This document shows positions 50,684-62,564 of a stretch of 64,000 bases of DNA, in pieces. Under the pieces are notes generated by a model. That model made no database searches and was not told the origin of the DNA. It was given only the letters and a program-made list of their open reading frames with translations. The DNA comes from Manis javanica (taxonomy: Eukaryota > Chordata > Mammalia > Pholidota > Manidae): the NCBI RefSeq assembly GCF_040802235.1, contig NC_133167.1, positions 96,210,001 to 96,274,000 on the forward strand, given 5' to 3'. Position 1 is the stretch's first letter. Each line of letters begins with the position of its first letter. A program made the position numbers and the translations under genes.

Positions 50684-53334
50684 TTATCTATATATAAATT
50701 CTGTCCTATTAGGATTCAAAAATTAATCTCCTGCCCCAGAAAACTTTATATTCTGCTAATGTGTAAACTACTAAAATACAAAGTACTAAGAGCTGTAACA
50801 AAAGTACATACACAGTTCTTTGAAATTTTAGATTACAGAATACTTAATTTTCTCTAAGGATTTAATGAATTATTTTTTAAAAATAAGAAAGTAAGCTTTA
50901 ATATTTATGGATATATGCAGTGACCGGATTATATAAGTATAGTTGTATGAGATACTGTGGGATGTAAGATATCCTGGACTTTTTCTTTAGCTTCCAGTGT
51001 AGTTCAGTGTACGTGTGCCTGGCTTACCAAATATATTATCTGTTTTTTAATTAAACTAAGACCAATACAATCAGCAAAGGGCTTAGAAGCTATCCTGCAA
51101 GACCATGGATTTTTAATTGCAAACACAAGCAAACAATGTGAAAGTGGTAGAGCTAACACTGTGTTTGTCTGAATTCTTCCTCAGACACATTGGAAGGGAA
51201 AACAATGCCTGTCAGCAGTAGGCTACATAGCAAATATTTAGCCTACTAAATAGACAAACTTAACTGCCACTTTCAAGAAGAAGACAGTATTTTATCAATG
51301 AATAAGAAAATAACTTCCTTTAGAAAGGAATTTATGCATGTCAAAGAAAAGACAATTTTAAAAATAATATTTGGAAATGTTTTTCTGAGATTCTCTAAAG
51401 ATTTTCTAAGTGCATCACATACAAAAGTTCTCTTTTCTTTTACACTTAAGACATTTGGAAACAGAATCTTTGAAAAACTTCTAGTGAATGATTTTATGGG
51501 TTTTGTTAAATAGATAATATTGCATACATCCTTTTGAGTTTTCAGGAACATTTCATGCCATCAAGAAACTGATTATTTTTTCAAAACTGGTTGAATGGTA
51601 AATGAGTATTTTGATACTGTAAGCATAATCAATAACACATTTCTTCCATTTGGATCAATAACATGTTAAAAGGTTCTCTTTCAGTCATCAGAACTATATA
51701 AAACATATTTGGAAATAATTTCAACTTAGAAACAGATCTTTGTGTAGCTCTAAAACATAAAGTTAAATAAGACTTGTTTCTCAGAGAGGCATGTATAATA
51801 AATGGCACATATGACATTACTCATACTGATTTTCAAATATTCTGTGAGCTTAGTATATAAAAGTTAACAATGTATATGTTAATAATGTGCATAATTGTAT
51901 AGCAGTATGTGCATATATGAATAAATTAGAAGATATTGGGATTTTTGTGATCATAATGTGGACAACATTTGACCTAACCTTTAAAAATGGATATAAAAAA
52001 GAAGTCATTCCATATAGTGGGGGCAGCATGAGAACGCTTGATGTATTAGAATAGTTAACAGTCTTCTGGCATTCAAAACACAAAGTATATTAATGAGGAA
52101 AGGAAGACTCATAGGAAAGGTTGGATAGAAAGTTGAGACCATGATATAAAAATTTTAGAATTTTATATTGTGAGTCATCAAAAGAAATAATAGCATCAGA
52201 ACCACATTTCAGAAATGTATGTCTGGCAGAAATGTGGAAATTGGACTGAAGAAGAAAATCTATTAGCTAGAAGGACAGTTAACAGGATGTCTGTATAGAT
52301 ATTTTCCATAAAGGCTCATGTTCTTATTTTTCTTAGAATTATTCAGGAAATTTTTATTTTCACGTGCAAATTCACTTAATTCTTGAATAATTTTTGCCCT
52401 CACTAGAAAAATCCAAATATGAGACAAAATTATATTTAGGTTTACACTATCAAGGTAGTTGGGAACATTGTATTTTTCATCTCATATAATAATAACTAAA
52501 TTATTAGAACCCAGACAATGTTTTATTAGAAAAACAAAGGTTTTCCTGGCTGACAATTTAAGACTAGTACCTTGGAGAGCTCCAGTGTTTTTCTGAATAT
52601 AATAGTTCTGAGGCTTCTCAAGTTGAAATTTTTAAGGCAGATAAAAAGGAAAAGATTATGACCTCAAACTCAGAAACCTTACTAGGGATACTTTTCAGTT
52701 CCCAAAATTGCTCTTACTATGTAAAGCAAGGTCTCTTTTGTGTCTGTGAGTGTTTTCATGTGTGAACAAGTTTGTGCATCTGTGTTTCTTTTTGAATATA
52801 TAAAGTCTATGCAAACTTTCTGGTAACCCTAAAAGGCTACTCAAAACTGTAGGCAAATAATAACAATTGCACAAACAGTAAAACTACCCCCGTGTTAACA
52901 CCGAAGTCAAAACAGTGGGATATTTATAAACTGTATTTATTACATTTATGGATGTTTATAAGTTGTATAAATAAATATAAGTAAAATTTTTGGTGAAAGC
53001 CTGGCTCTGTCGTAATCGGGAGCATGGGAATGGTGTGGCTGTATGGCCCTTGTAGCCAGGGCATTGTGATGCTTTCACTGTATGTTTCGTAGATCTAGTT
53101 TCTGGATTTTGATCTCAGGATGTAGAATTTTTACCATCTAGGTGAAGAGAAATAAGAGTGGGAATCCTCCTAAAGGCTGCAGCACAAAAGGGTCATCCCC
53201 AAAGGGGCAGCACTAGGTGGATACTATTTAGTCAATGTGCTGACATGTGAGCCCAAGTCTATAGAAACCACAGTGAAGGAATTCAAGAGCGTTAGAATGC
53301 CAAAGCTGTAGTAATAATAAGAAACATTTAAGCC

Positions 53335-53575
53335 CACTCTTTGAGGAATCTACTATGTAATGGGAAATATTCAAAGTCCTTTGATTTTTTATCTCATTAA
53401 ATTCTCAAATAACCTTAAAAAGTTAAGTGCTTTCATAGGGCCATTTTACTGTTGAGGAAGTGAAAGTCCGAGAGACTAAGTAGTTGTGTCCAAGGTCACG
53501 GGGCTAACGCACCCTGGAGCCGGCTTCCCCACCCTGCGTCTGCCCAGAGCCAGGGCCTTTAATCAGTAATCTAGT
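53335..53575 (+). repeat. MIR SINE
   Basis: TTATCTCATTAAATTCTCAA, GGCCATTTTACTGTTGAGGA, GTCCAAGGTCACGGGGCTAA and CAGAGCCAGGGCCTTTAATC cover most of a MIR in order. Located in the MSR1 intron. Confidence 0.8.
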
Positions 53576-53899
53576 GCATTAGTAGGTTCAGTCATTCAAC
53601 AAATCTGTTTCAGTGGTTGCATTGAGGGAACAAAACCCAAATCCATTTACTCTTGAACTGAACTGTTTTGTGAGGGCTTCTGCTTTAGGAAGATGTATCA
53701 ACTGGGGTCACATGCGTCATGGGCAGCAGTGTTGATATTTGCACCTAGAACCCCTACCTTCTATTCCAGTTTTCCAGCAAGAACACATGGATGTTATAAA
53801 TACATTGTGCCATTCAGTAATTCTGGTCTTTTGCTATGTGGAAAAGATTAAGACACAGTGAACATCCTAGGTTTTGTCACACACTATTTTCAAAATGTA

Positions 53900-54050
53900 T
53901 GCCTTCTAATAACTTTGTAAAACAATGGTAGTTATCTCCACCTCATAGGTAAATAAACTGAGACTCAGAAAGGATGTGCAACTTTCTCAAATTAACAAAG
54001 AGAATAGAGCCAAGCAGCAGAACATAAGGACATTTACAACTTGGTGCTAT
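53900..54050 (+). repeat. MIR-like SINE relic
   Basis: AGTTATCTCCACCTCATAGG and ATAAACTGAGACTCAGAAAG, then a diverged AATAGAGCCAAGCAGCAG, match the MIR core. Confidence 0.6.
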
Positions 54051-55000
54051 TCAATGCGTACACACAAGTCCAAATAAAGTTTTAAAGATAACTTTCAAAG
54101 ATTTGTCTTATTTTTATATTAATGTATTCAGGGCTATTGAGCATAAGGGAAGATTTTATTTAATATCTATTTCCCATCTCATTCCAAATTGTTTTCTGCA
54201 TTAAAAATTAATGCAAAGATAGCATGAAATTCAGAAAATTTTATGTAGACCTCAAAGATTAAAACAAATTTTGTTTTTACTTTTTTAGGTAATAACTGTT
54301 ACTCAAGAATGTTTCCTGTTGCTTCTGTCATGGTTTTTATTTATTTTTTGTCTCTGCACTAACTTTTCTACTACTAGTGAAAACCTATGCCAAATTGTTA
54401 CATATATTTTAGATATTTTTGTCTAATCCTATCTGTTTATCATTTATCTCTTTATCTACCTAACCATCTCTATATCTATTATTCCATTTACAATTTGAGA
54501 GCTGTAGGGAACAAGTGGATCAGTTTTGTGTTTACAAAAGCAACCCAACAATAAATGTATTGTCCACGGCTTCTGGAATTTTGTGAACATGGTTTGTGAT
54601 GCTTGGGTATGCTTTACATAGGATACACTTCCTCTTAATCTCCTTTTAAAAGACAGGTATTGAAATTTCTTGGAGAGATTCGAGTTTCTTTAACTTGATC
54701 TTCGGTAATGCATCACTTTTATAAAAATAAAGTATTCATATATCATATATTAGCCAGATATATAATAAAGTGATGAGATTTGACATTAGCTGCTGAATAG
54801 TAAGTGGGAAAGCAAAAATCACTAATGGATAAAAGTCTCTGAATGAACTTTAACTGAATCCAGTCATGGCCAGGTCACCTGAATTTGTATCACTTTTAAG
54901 ACTTCCAGTTGGGAAGTGCTTTGCCAGCAGCTTCTTTTTGGGAAAAAAACAGTGGTTTTATTTTTCATTTTTTTGGATCAAAGTTGAAAATGGAATGGGA

Positions 55001-55109
55001 ATGGGTGGAATCTAGTAACCACAATGTTGCTCATGTGATTGTATATTAATGATACCATAATAAAAAAATTAATTAATAAAAAATAAAAAGCAAGCCACAG
55101 AAAAAAAAA
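55001..55109 (+). mobile_element. Recent 5'-truncated L1 tail with 15-bp target-site duplication
   Basis: A 109-bp insert ending in A-rich tail is flanked by perfect 15-bp direct repeats GAAAATGGAATGGGA at 54,986-55,000 and 55,110-55,124. The body (CTAGTAACCACAATGTTGCT; TGATTGTATATTAATGATAC) resembles an L1 3' end. The junction TT|GAAAA is close to the L1 endonuclease site TT|AAAA. Perfect repeats suggest a young event. It lies in the MSR1 intron, antisense to the gene, far from both exons. Confidence 0.85.
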
Positions 55110-55349
55110 GAAAATGGAATGGGACTCAGAATAGAGAATGGGTAAACTTATAGTTCTGGATTCTGGAGAAGTCATTCACCTTTCCTGCTTTATCATATGT
55201 GCAGAATAAATGGGTGGGGCTAAAATAGCTTTACGATTTCATTTACCTTTGAAATCCTATGATCGTAAGATTCTGAAAAAGCAAGCTCTTTATAAATGAA
55301 GTTCTCAAGGATAAAGAACTTAAAAGGACATTCTGTCTAGTGGACAGAG

Positions 55350-55530
55350 GCAGGTTAAGGCATGAATCTTGACCCCTTACCCACAGCAACAGCTTTGTAA
55401 ATTTGGGTAAGTTTTGTGACAGTTCCGTCAGCTTTACTTCTCTCAGAAAATTGGGGCTAAAATATCTATTTCTCATAGGCACTGTGAGCACTAAATGAGA
55501 TCATGTAGTAAGCACTTGGTAAACAACATT
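55350..55530 (+). repeat. MIR-type SINE relic
   Basis: GTAAATTTGGGTAAGTTTTG, TTACTTCTCTCAGAAAATTG, CATAGGCACTGTGAGCACTA and AAATGAGATCATGTAGTAAG follow the MIRb-type core in plus orientation. Confidence 0.65.
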
Positions 55531-57099
55531 ATTCCATACTTAATATGGTCTCTGTTACCATTAAGTAACAAATTAAGTAATTTAAGAGCTCTATAGGACC
55601 TGTATCAGGATCTATAATACCCAACATCAAACATCTACATTTTAAAACTGCTGGTGTGCAGGGTGCCGCCACATGTGAGAATTTGAGTTCTGACCCACTG
55701 ATAAATTTTATTTATCTTTAAGATTATTTTTGTACTCATTCAGTAAAAGAGAGTTCAGAGGTGCAGTTATATTTTTGATCTTCAGTTTATCTTGCAGTTT
55801 TAAAGTTCCACTTAGAAAATTGACTATGGAATGGGAAAGGGATAATAAACGAAAGATAGCATTTATGTTTAGAATTTTCATTTGTTTCTGCCTTTAAGTT
55901 TGGAGTTTCAGTACAGGCTTCCTTAAACTTAGATGAGCTGGCTGCCCCAGGCCCAGCCTTCCCTGCTGCATCAGCATACAGGCTCAGGTGTGCCTGGAAC
56001 ACATTCCTGAGGTACCACTGTTGTCTGATAAAGGTTATCCAAGTTTGCTCCAGGGAGACCACTGGGACAAGAGATCAGAAAGTCTACATAGGGACAAGTG
56101 TCTCCCTCTTCCTTCCCTGCCCCATGCAATGACAAGCACTAGGAGCTATTCAGTGCTTCCTCCTTTTAACCTTTTTTTGTCTACTCAGGCAAAAAAAGAG
56201 AACACTCCATTTTATGCAAAAGGTGTATCCAAGTGAAAGAACCTATTTAAAGGAGCATGCTTTAAGCTTTATGCCTATAAATCATTTTGCTTGCAGCTGC
56301 AAAATGAATTATTCTTAAAGCTAAGAAGAATTATCTCTGGTAAGCCAGTTTTGCTATTTTAAAATCAGAAGGAAACAAGGAGAGGGGGAAATGGTATCCA
56401 GAAAACTGTATTCTGTCTTTAATGGGGGAATCATACAAAGGGGATAAATTAAACTTTTTTTTCTTGTTTCAGTTTTGGGAATAAGGTATAATGTAGTATT
56501 AATCTGGTTCTTCTTACTTTCCTAAGAGAATGACAAATCATTAAAACTCAGATGCAACTCTCTCTCTCTTACCCCTCTGCTCATATTTCTGAGTTTCCTT
56601 TCCTGTCTGTATTCCGCATTCAGAACTGCCTTTTCTTTTCCTCCTGAGGAAATTGTAAATTTAAGGTGGGGTAGGAAAATAAGGAGGAGCTGAAACAGCT
56701 TTACATAAAAAGGTTGTTTGCTATGTCTACGCCAAAATCAGCTTGCAATGTAAACCTGTTTCTTAAAATATGATGTGCAATGAAGCAGATCATGACATTC
56801 ATTTCTGAGTCCTTTTCTTCAGAACAAATAACCTCAGTGCTATTATTTCTCCCAGCTCATCTGGCTTTATTATTTTAAAATTCTCATAATCATTCTTCAT
56901 TTGCTTGGTGTGATTATTCAGTCACACTTGTGTATAGCAGGAAACCACATTCAGCTTTATGACCTGTGAACATCACTGATGTCAGGAAGCTACGTAACGC
57001 CAAGCGGATCCTCCTGCCTTTCCGAGAGGATGGCATATGCCCTTGCGATGGTACAGCGGGTGTTGGTGCTTGGTGGAGATCGCTGCCACTATTAAGCAG

Positions 57100-57290
57100 T
57101 GCTATGAGTGAGGCTTTGTATTATGCACTTTCTACATGCCAGCTTATTTAAGATTCAGAATAAATCTGCTGGGTTGTTATTATTATTCTCAGTTTATTAG
57201 AAAGGAAATTGAAACTCTGAGACATAAGCAGCAGAGCTAAGGTTTCAACTCTTACCTCCTTATTTATAAAATTCCCATTCTTTCCAATTC
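57100..57290 (+). repeat. MIR-like SINE relic
   Basis: GCACTTTCTACATGCCAGCT, TTATTATTATTCTCAGTTTA, GAAATTGAAACTCTGAGACA and AGCAGAGCTAAGGTTTCAAC follow the MIR order. Confidence 0.65.
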
Positions 57291-58739
57291 ACTTCAGTAG
57301 GCACTTGTAAATGTGGAAGGAAAAACACAATTCTGATGCACCTTGTTGTCTTACTATACTAAAACTCAAGTAAAGGTACAGAATGACCAGTTACCATAAA
57401 TACACAGCTTCACTAAAAATGGACACTCATCTCAGGGAGGTGGTATCTGAAGACAATGTAAAAGAATTGTCTCCATGTAGCCAAATGTCTAACTTCACAT
57501 GAGACTAAACTCTATCGTTTCATTACTTATTTAAGTAGAAAACATTTTCTTGTGAGTATTTCAGAAGAATTATTTCCTTCCTTTCTTACCAATGCTTTAG
57601 ATGAGAAACCCCCAGAGATACAAGCAGGAATGAATAAAAGCAATGGGGGAACGAATATTTTACTTGTGAGACGAGGCCTTAAAGTTAATACAGTCTTAAG
57701 ACACTAGACTCCAGCTGTGTGCCTACCACCTCTGTTTGGAAACTTAATGGGAAAACAGCTTTGAAGTCTATGGAAGGCTTCATATAGAGAGAGGAAATAA
57801 AGCTGGGTAACGACATCTTGTTCGCTTTCCTACCACAGATGGTATTTTGCCAAACCTTACTAGTTTTCCCCAAATTAAGGTGCAAGCACTACTGCTGTTG
57901 CTCTGAGTTTGGTTTTCTCTTGAAGATATAAGAGATGAATAAACTATACTACTGGGCTTGTTTCTTAAAGATACAAAGCTAAATGCAGAGTTGCCAACTC
58001 TGGATAATGTAAGCTATAAAATAACTCAGCTTCATGAAAGATATTTTAGGATATTTGTCTCTTTTGGGGCTGAGCCATTCAGCTAGTCCGTGTTGATTAA
58101 ATTACCTGAAGAACTGGCAAACTGTATTTCATTTTGTCAACAAAGACACATACTAAGAATTCAAATCATCCATATGTGGTTATTTCTAAAACTGAATAAT
58201 TCCCAGCAATCTATCAGGTGAGTAGGCAGCATGAATGAGAACTCTTGGCCTTCTATTAGAATTGCAGTGGTCGACTTCACAGAAGCTAACAGCCACTTGA
58301 AATGTACATACACTTTTGTATTTAAAATAAATAGCCTTTCAAGCTATGGATTTCAGCTACCATAAACATGGATTCCCTCCCACTGTAGAAACTGACTGGC
58401 ATCTTGGTTTTGCTAAATGATTGACTGATTCATTTGATTCTCTACTGACTAAGGGATGGAGGGTTTTTTTCTTTTCCTCTTCTCTGGAAAAAAAAATCCA
58501 TTTATTGATGTTTAAAACATTTCACTTAAGGAGGTAAATTTTCAGGCGCAAGAGTAATTTTAATCCCAGAAACTCTCACCATCACTCTTTTGTCTTCTTT
58601 TGCCTGTTTATGAGATTAAATTATCCTTCCGGCCTCTGAAGACTTCAGAACCTGGACCCCTGCTTAAATTCATCTCTTAAATCTGATACAGTGAATCTGA
58701 TATAGTGAATTCATTTAGGTAAAGGGCTAAAGGATGTAG

Positions 58740-58812
58740 TTATGGCCTATTATTAATACTACTCAGGTACTTAGCACAAGGCCCGCACATAGTTATCATT
58801 CAATAAACTGTA
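58740..58812 (+). repeat. L2-like 3' end
   Basis: TACTTAGCACAAGGCCCGCA and CATAGTTATCATTCAATAAA resemble the L2 3' terminal motif (GGCACATAGTAGGTGCTCAATAAA type). Confidence 0.45.
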
Positions 58813-60098
58813 GCACAATATTAACATCTTTTACGAATTTAAGAAGTCTATCTTATATTGTTTTAGTTTTTCTATCTGATGATTTGACATTATCCTATTT
58901 TATCACTGTAGATAAAATAGCAGCACTACCAGATAACCTTATCTCTATAACTTTGCATGTAATTTCCTCTTGTCCTTATCTATTTAGAACAATACTTATG
59001 AAACTCAAAGACAAGTCTTTTTTTTTTCTTGGTCAACATCAACTTCAGAGAAACCGATTATTATTATTTTTAATCAGATTTGAACAGTAGGATAAGTAAC
59101 TAGGAAATAATTATTTTTAAATTCTAGTTTATATACCTATATGGCTATTCTTTTCTAATCTCATAATTCAGAACTGAAGTGCTTGTGTATGTTTAATTAT
59201 ACATAAAGCTTATTATAAGGTGCCAATTTAGAAAAAAGAAATCAGACAGTAATAATGTGATGGGTATACATTCAAATCTTTTGTGCCCTTACAGCACCTG
59301 ATGGAGTGTAGTTTTTCATGCCACTTGGCTGACAGACATCTTGCCGTGTGCTCACTTAACCTTTCCGAGCTATCTCTTTTCACACATTCATAGAAGGTTA
59401 TTGAGTCATCCAGGTGAAAATACACAAATATACATGCTGCAAAAGAATTATCCAGTGTTTTATCAGCCTCAGAGAGGAAGGCAACCTTTCTCTTCCCTTA
59501 TTTCCCGTCACATTTCTGAAAGGGGGAGAAATCATAGTAGTGGGTCCAGAGAGCCCGAGTACCCGTCTCCTTCTCATTCATAGTTCCTTATTGTCCTTTC
59601 AGAAGGTGGGCTCCGTAGTGACTGAGGACAATCTCATTCCTGTGGAGCACGACTGGGAGGTAAGTGCAGATGCTGGTACCCTCCCCTCCGGTTCCACAAG
59701 AGAGCAAATAAGAGTGAGCACGTGGAACTGCTCAGAGGCCTGCAAGATCCAGCTATGTGAACTGAGCTTCGCAGGATACCGCGCCTTGTCTATAATTAAC
59801 TTGGCCCTATTTCTCTTGTTCTGCCTTACCAATCACTCTGTTTTTTCTACATTAGTATTCTCCAACTAATGAAGTCTAAATGAAGTTTAAACATTAAAGG
59901 TTGTCTGAGAGCATATGTCATTTGATTTTAATATCCCTTTCTTTTCATTTCTACTTTCTAAGAAAGGCCATTTAAAAAATCCTACATAGAATTTTCTTCT
60001 TATCCCATATGTTCCTTTCTCTACTTGATTCTACATATTAGAGAGTGCCTACATATCATTAAAAAAAAAAACACAACATTTTCTTTAATTTAAATTAC

Positions 60099-60287
60099 CT
60101 TGTCCAAAATAAGCTCCCTTATGCACATTTTGAACACCTTGGTATCCCAAACTCCTACAGATGACCTGTCCACCACGCAATTCCCAGCGGTCATCACAAA
60201 TTGTACCCCACTGGCCATGATGGAAAATCTCCACTCTTCCTTCATGAGGACCACTACCACCAACCAGTCGAACTGTTCTGGATGGAG
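60099..60287 (-). CDS. MSR1: MSR1 penultimate coding exon: N-terminal part of SRCR domain
   Basis: Exon of macrophage scavenger receptor 1, a trimeric type II membrane receptor that binds modified LDL and other polyanionic ligands on macrophages. On the minus strand a pyrimidine-rich tract ends in TTACAG before the exon, and CAAG|GTAATT follows it, so both splice borders fit consensus. The exon is 189 bp: two bases finish a split codon, 62 codons are open, and one base starts the next glycine. The protein includes [27 protein letters not shown] and VCRSLGY-type signatures (here [12 protein letters not shown]), which are diagnostic for the MSR1 SRCR domain, with the first two cysteines in TICDD and VICRS. 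There is no stop or frameshift. The next exon continues in phase 9.5 kb downstream. Collagen-domain exons are not in the window. MARCO and other SRCR proteins are related, but the match to MSR1 is much closer. Confidence 0.95.
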
Positions 60288-60328
60288 CTGTAACAAAAAC
60301 AAGCAGGGGTTAATTTTGTATTATATAT

Positions 60329-60347
60329 AGAGATAGATAGATAGATA
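60329..60347 (+). repeat. (GATA)n microsatellite
   Basis: Four to five AGAT units, then a degenerate continuation. It lies about 40 bp upstream of the MSR1 SRCR exon acceptor, in the intron, outside the polypyrimidine tract. Confidence 0.9.
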
Positions 60348-62058
60348 CAGATATAGCCATAGAGTGTTTTGCTTTTAAGAAAAAAAAGCATTTTAGCACA
60401 TTCTTCCAGGAAGTTCAGCTACTGGAATAAATATTACACTTTCTAGCACCACCTATTGATAAATATTTTAATTGCAAACATTGCATTAGTTGAAGCTGAA
60501 GAATAAACAATCTATTCTCTCTGTTTTAACATTTATGTCAGTTAGTATATGAGAACGCATCAAAGATTGTTCCAATGACTTTAAAATCAACAGCTGCAAG
60601 TTGATTAATATTATATAGACTTTTAAATACTTTTTAGAAAAATTATGACAGAAGTGATTTGCTATTTTAAAACACTAACACACAAAATTGAACACACAAT
60701 TCAGTGACTTTCAATGATATTGAAGGTTGAGAAGGTACATGATAATATAAACACAAAAATAAATGACCAAATATCCTACCTTTTACTAAGAGAAACAAGA
60801 TGACTAAAGTGACATTAACTTAGAAAGAGTAGTATTACTCCTTATTATAAGGCCCCTGGATTTTTGTTCCAAAGTGTTTTTTCTTTTTTGAAAAAGAATT
60901 AATGATATAAAAATCCAGCAATGTTTGTTCGAGAACTCACTAAAGCAGTAAATTTGTAAATATATATACTATAATTGTAAAAATAATTTTATTCTGCAAT
61001 ATCTAGTGAAATTACTATATGTACAATAAACTTATATAAAATCTTGATCACATGCAGGTTTACATAAATATGAAATGGCATTTTCCTATTTTTCAAGGAC
61101 AACATACACATTTGAACTTAGGGACAGATAAATAGAAGTGTGTATTTAATATTACAAAAGCAATTAATTTGAAGAATCAAAACTACTTTAAGGAGCCTGT
61201 ATGAGTCAACTAAGTTTTGTTTAAATATCATTTGGCTGAAAAACAGAATGAAAGGCAGAGACAGAAAGTATTTCTAAAAATTTAGTTAGGGCTAAATAAA
61301 ATTCTCTAATAATCATAAGAGATAATAAAAAATGCAGTTCTACATATATATTTTCACACAGCAAGATGTAATTATCAACAGAAATATCTAATGTGAAGGG
61401 AATTTTAGGGGATGGGTTTTCAAAGTTCAATTAATTGAGGACATATTTTTTTTCCTAATTGAAATAAATTTTGTTCAAACAACAATCCAGTAACGTAAAG
61501 AATATCAACCATTTTCTATAACAAAACTAACTTAACTGAGCCATTCAGAAACATAATAGCTAACATGTAAATATGGAGTATTATAATTATTTTTATTCTT
61601 CCAAAATAGAATTCAGTGCTAAATAGTGAATTAATGTAATCATGCCAGGTGCATAAGCCATTCCTCACATAATAAACATGAATTTAAAACATTTTTAAAG
61701 GGAAAATAATTTTCTCTTACAGTATTCACACTTTCAATTACTGAGTAAGATATCTGTGTGACCCAACATTCGCTGTAATTGCCTAAGAAAACAGGAAATA
61801 ATCCAGGAATAGATTGTGCAGTTTTAAAATTAAAGTCATGTAGCATTAACTAGTGCCTCCCCAAATGTGTTATTCTTACAGAAGGTGAGTATATCCAAGC
61901 ATAATATATTTATCATGGTGCTCCGACAAAATATCCAAACATTTGATTATATCAGCTTGATTCTCTTATTGCTCAGCGCATGGAAGTGTCGTCACTATGC
62001 ATTCTTTACCCCTTAACCTCTCCCAAAATGTCATTAAAGAGCTTTGCTTATTCTGGGG

Positions 62059-62564
62059 CAGTGGTTCTCAAACTTCAGCATGTGTCTTAGTCAGTTTAGG
62101 CTTTTATAGCAGAATACTATAGATTGCATGAGTTTAACAACAGATATTTATTTCTCACAGTTCTGGAGACTGGGAAGTTCAAGATCGAAGCTGAGAGATT
62201 TGGGGTCTGGTGCGGCTAACTTCTTGGCTTACAGACATCTTGTGTGTGCTAACTTAGCCTTTCCTCAGTGTTTGCGTGTAGGAAGAGAGAGAGAACAAAC
62301 TCTCTGGTTTCCTCCTATAAAGGACCTACTTCCATTCCAAATATTATCACATTGGTGGTTAGAGTTTCAACAAATAAATGTGGTGGAAGCAGAAGTAGAC
62401 ATAATTCGGTCTGCAGCATTATGTATGAGAGTTAGCCTGCTGGGCCCACATCCAGAGGTTCTGACTCAGCACGTTTTGAGTGACACCCATGATTTTATAC
62501 CTTTAACAAGTTCCTGGGTGATGTGAATGTTATTGGTCCAGGGACCACACTTTGAGAACCACTA
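62059..62564 (+). mobile_element. MER5A-like DNA transposon interrupted by an LTR
   Basis: CAGTGGTTCTCAAACTTCAG at the left (62,059-62,082) and CTGCTGGGCCCACATCC, AACAAGTTCCTGGGTGATG, ACCACACTTTGAGAACCACT at the right (62,419-62,564) are the two parts of one MER5A-type hAT element with inverted ends CAGTGGTTCTCAAA. A 336-bp LTR divides them. The 132-codon frame across this region is not a gene. Confidence 0.85.
62083..62418 (-). mobile_element. MaLR (MLT1-type) LTR nested in MER5A, antisense
   Basis: TGTCTTAGTCAGTTTAGGCT, TTATTTCTCACAGTTCTGGA, GACTGGGAAGTTCAAGATC and, at the right end, GACATAATTCGGTCTGCAGC are the reverse complement of a complete MaLR solo LTR. It separates the two MER5A parts, so it inserted after MER5A. 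The flanking 5 bp (GCATG, TTATG) match only partly as target duplication. Confidence 0.8.

Noticed and set aside
59414..59869. 151-codon plus-strand open frame
   Set aside because: It is antisense within an MSR1 intron, has no recognisable domain, and mixes hydrophobic and charged stretches without family signature.
62128..62526. 132-codon plus-strand frame
   Set aside because: It lies entirely across the MaLR LTR and MER5A relic.
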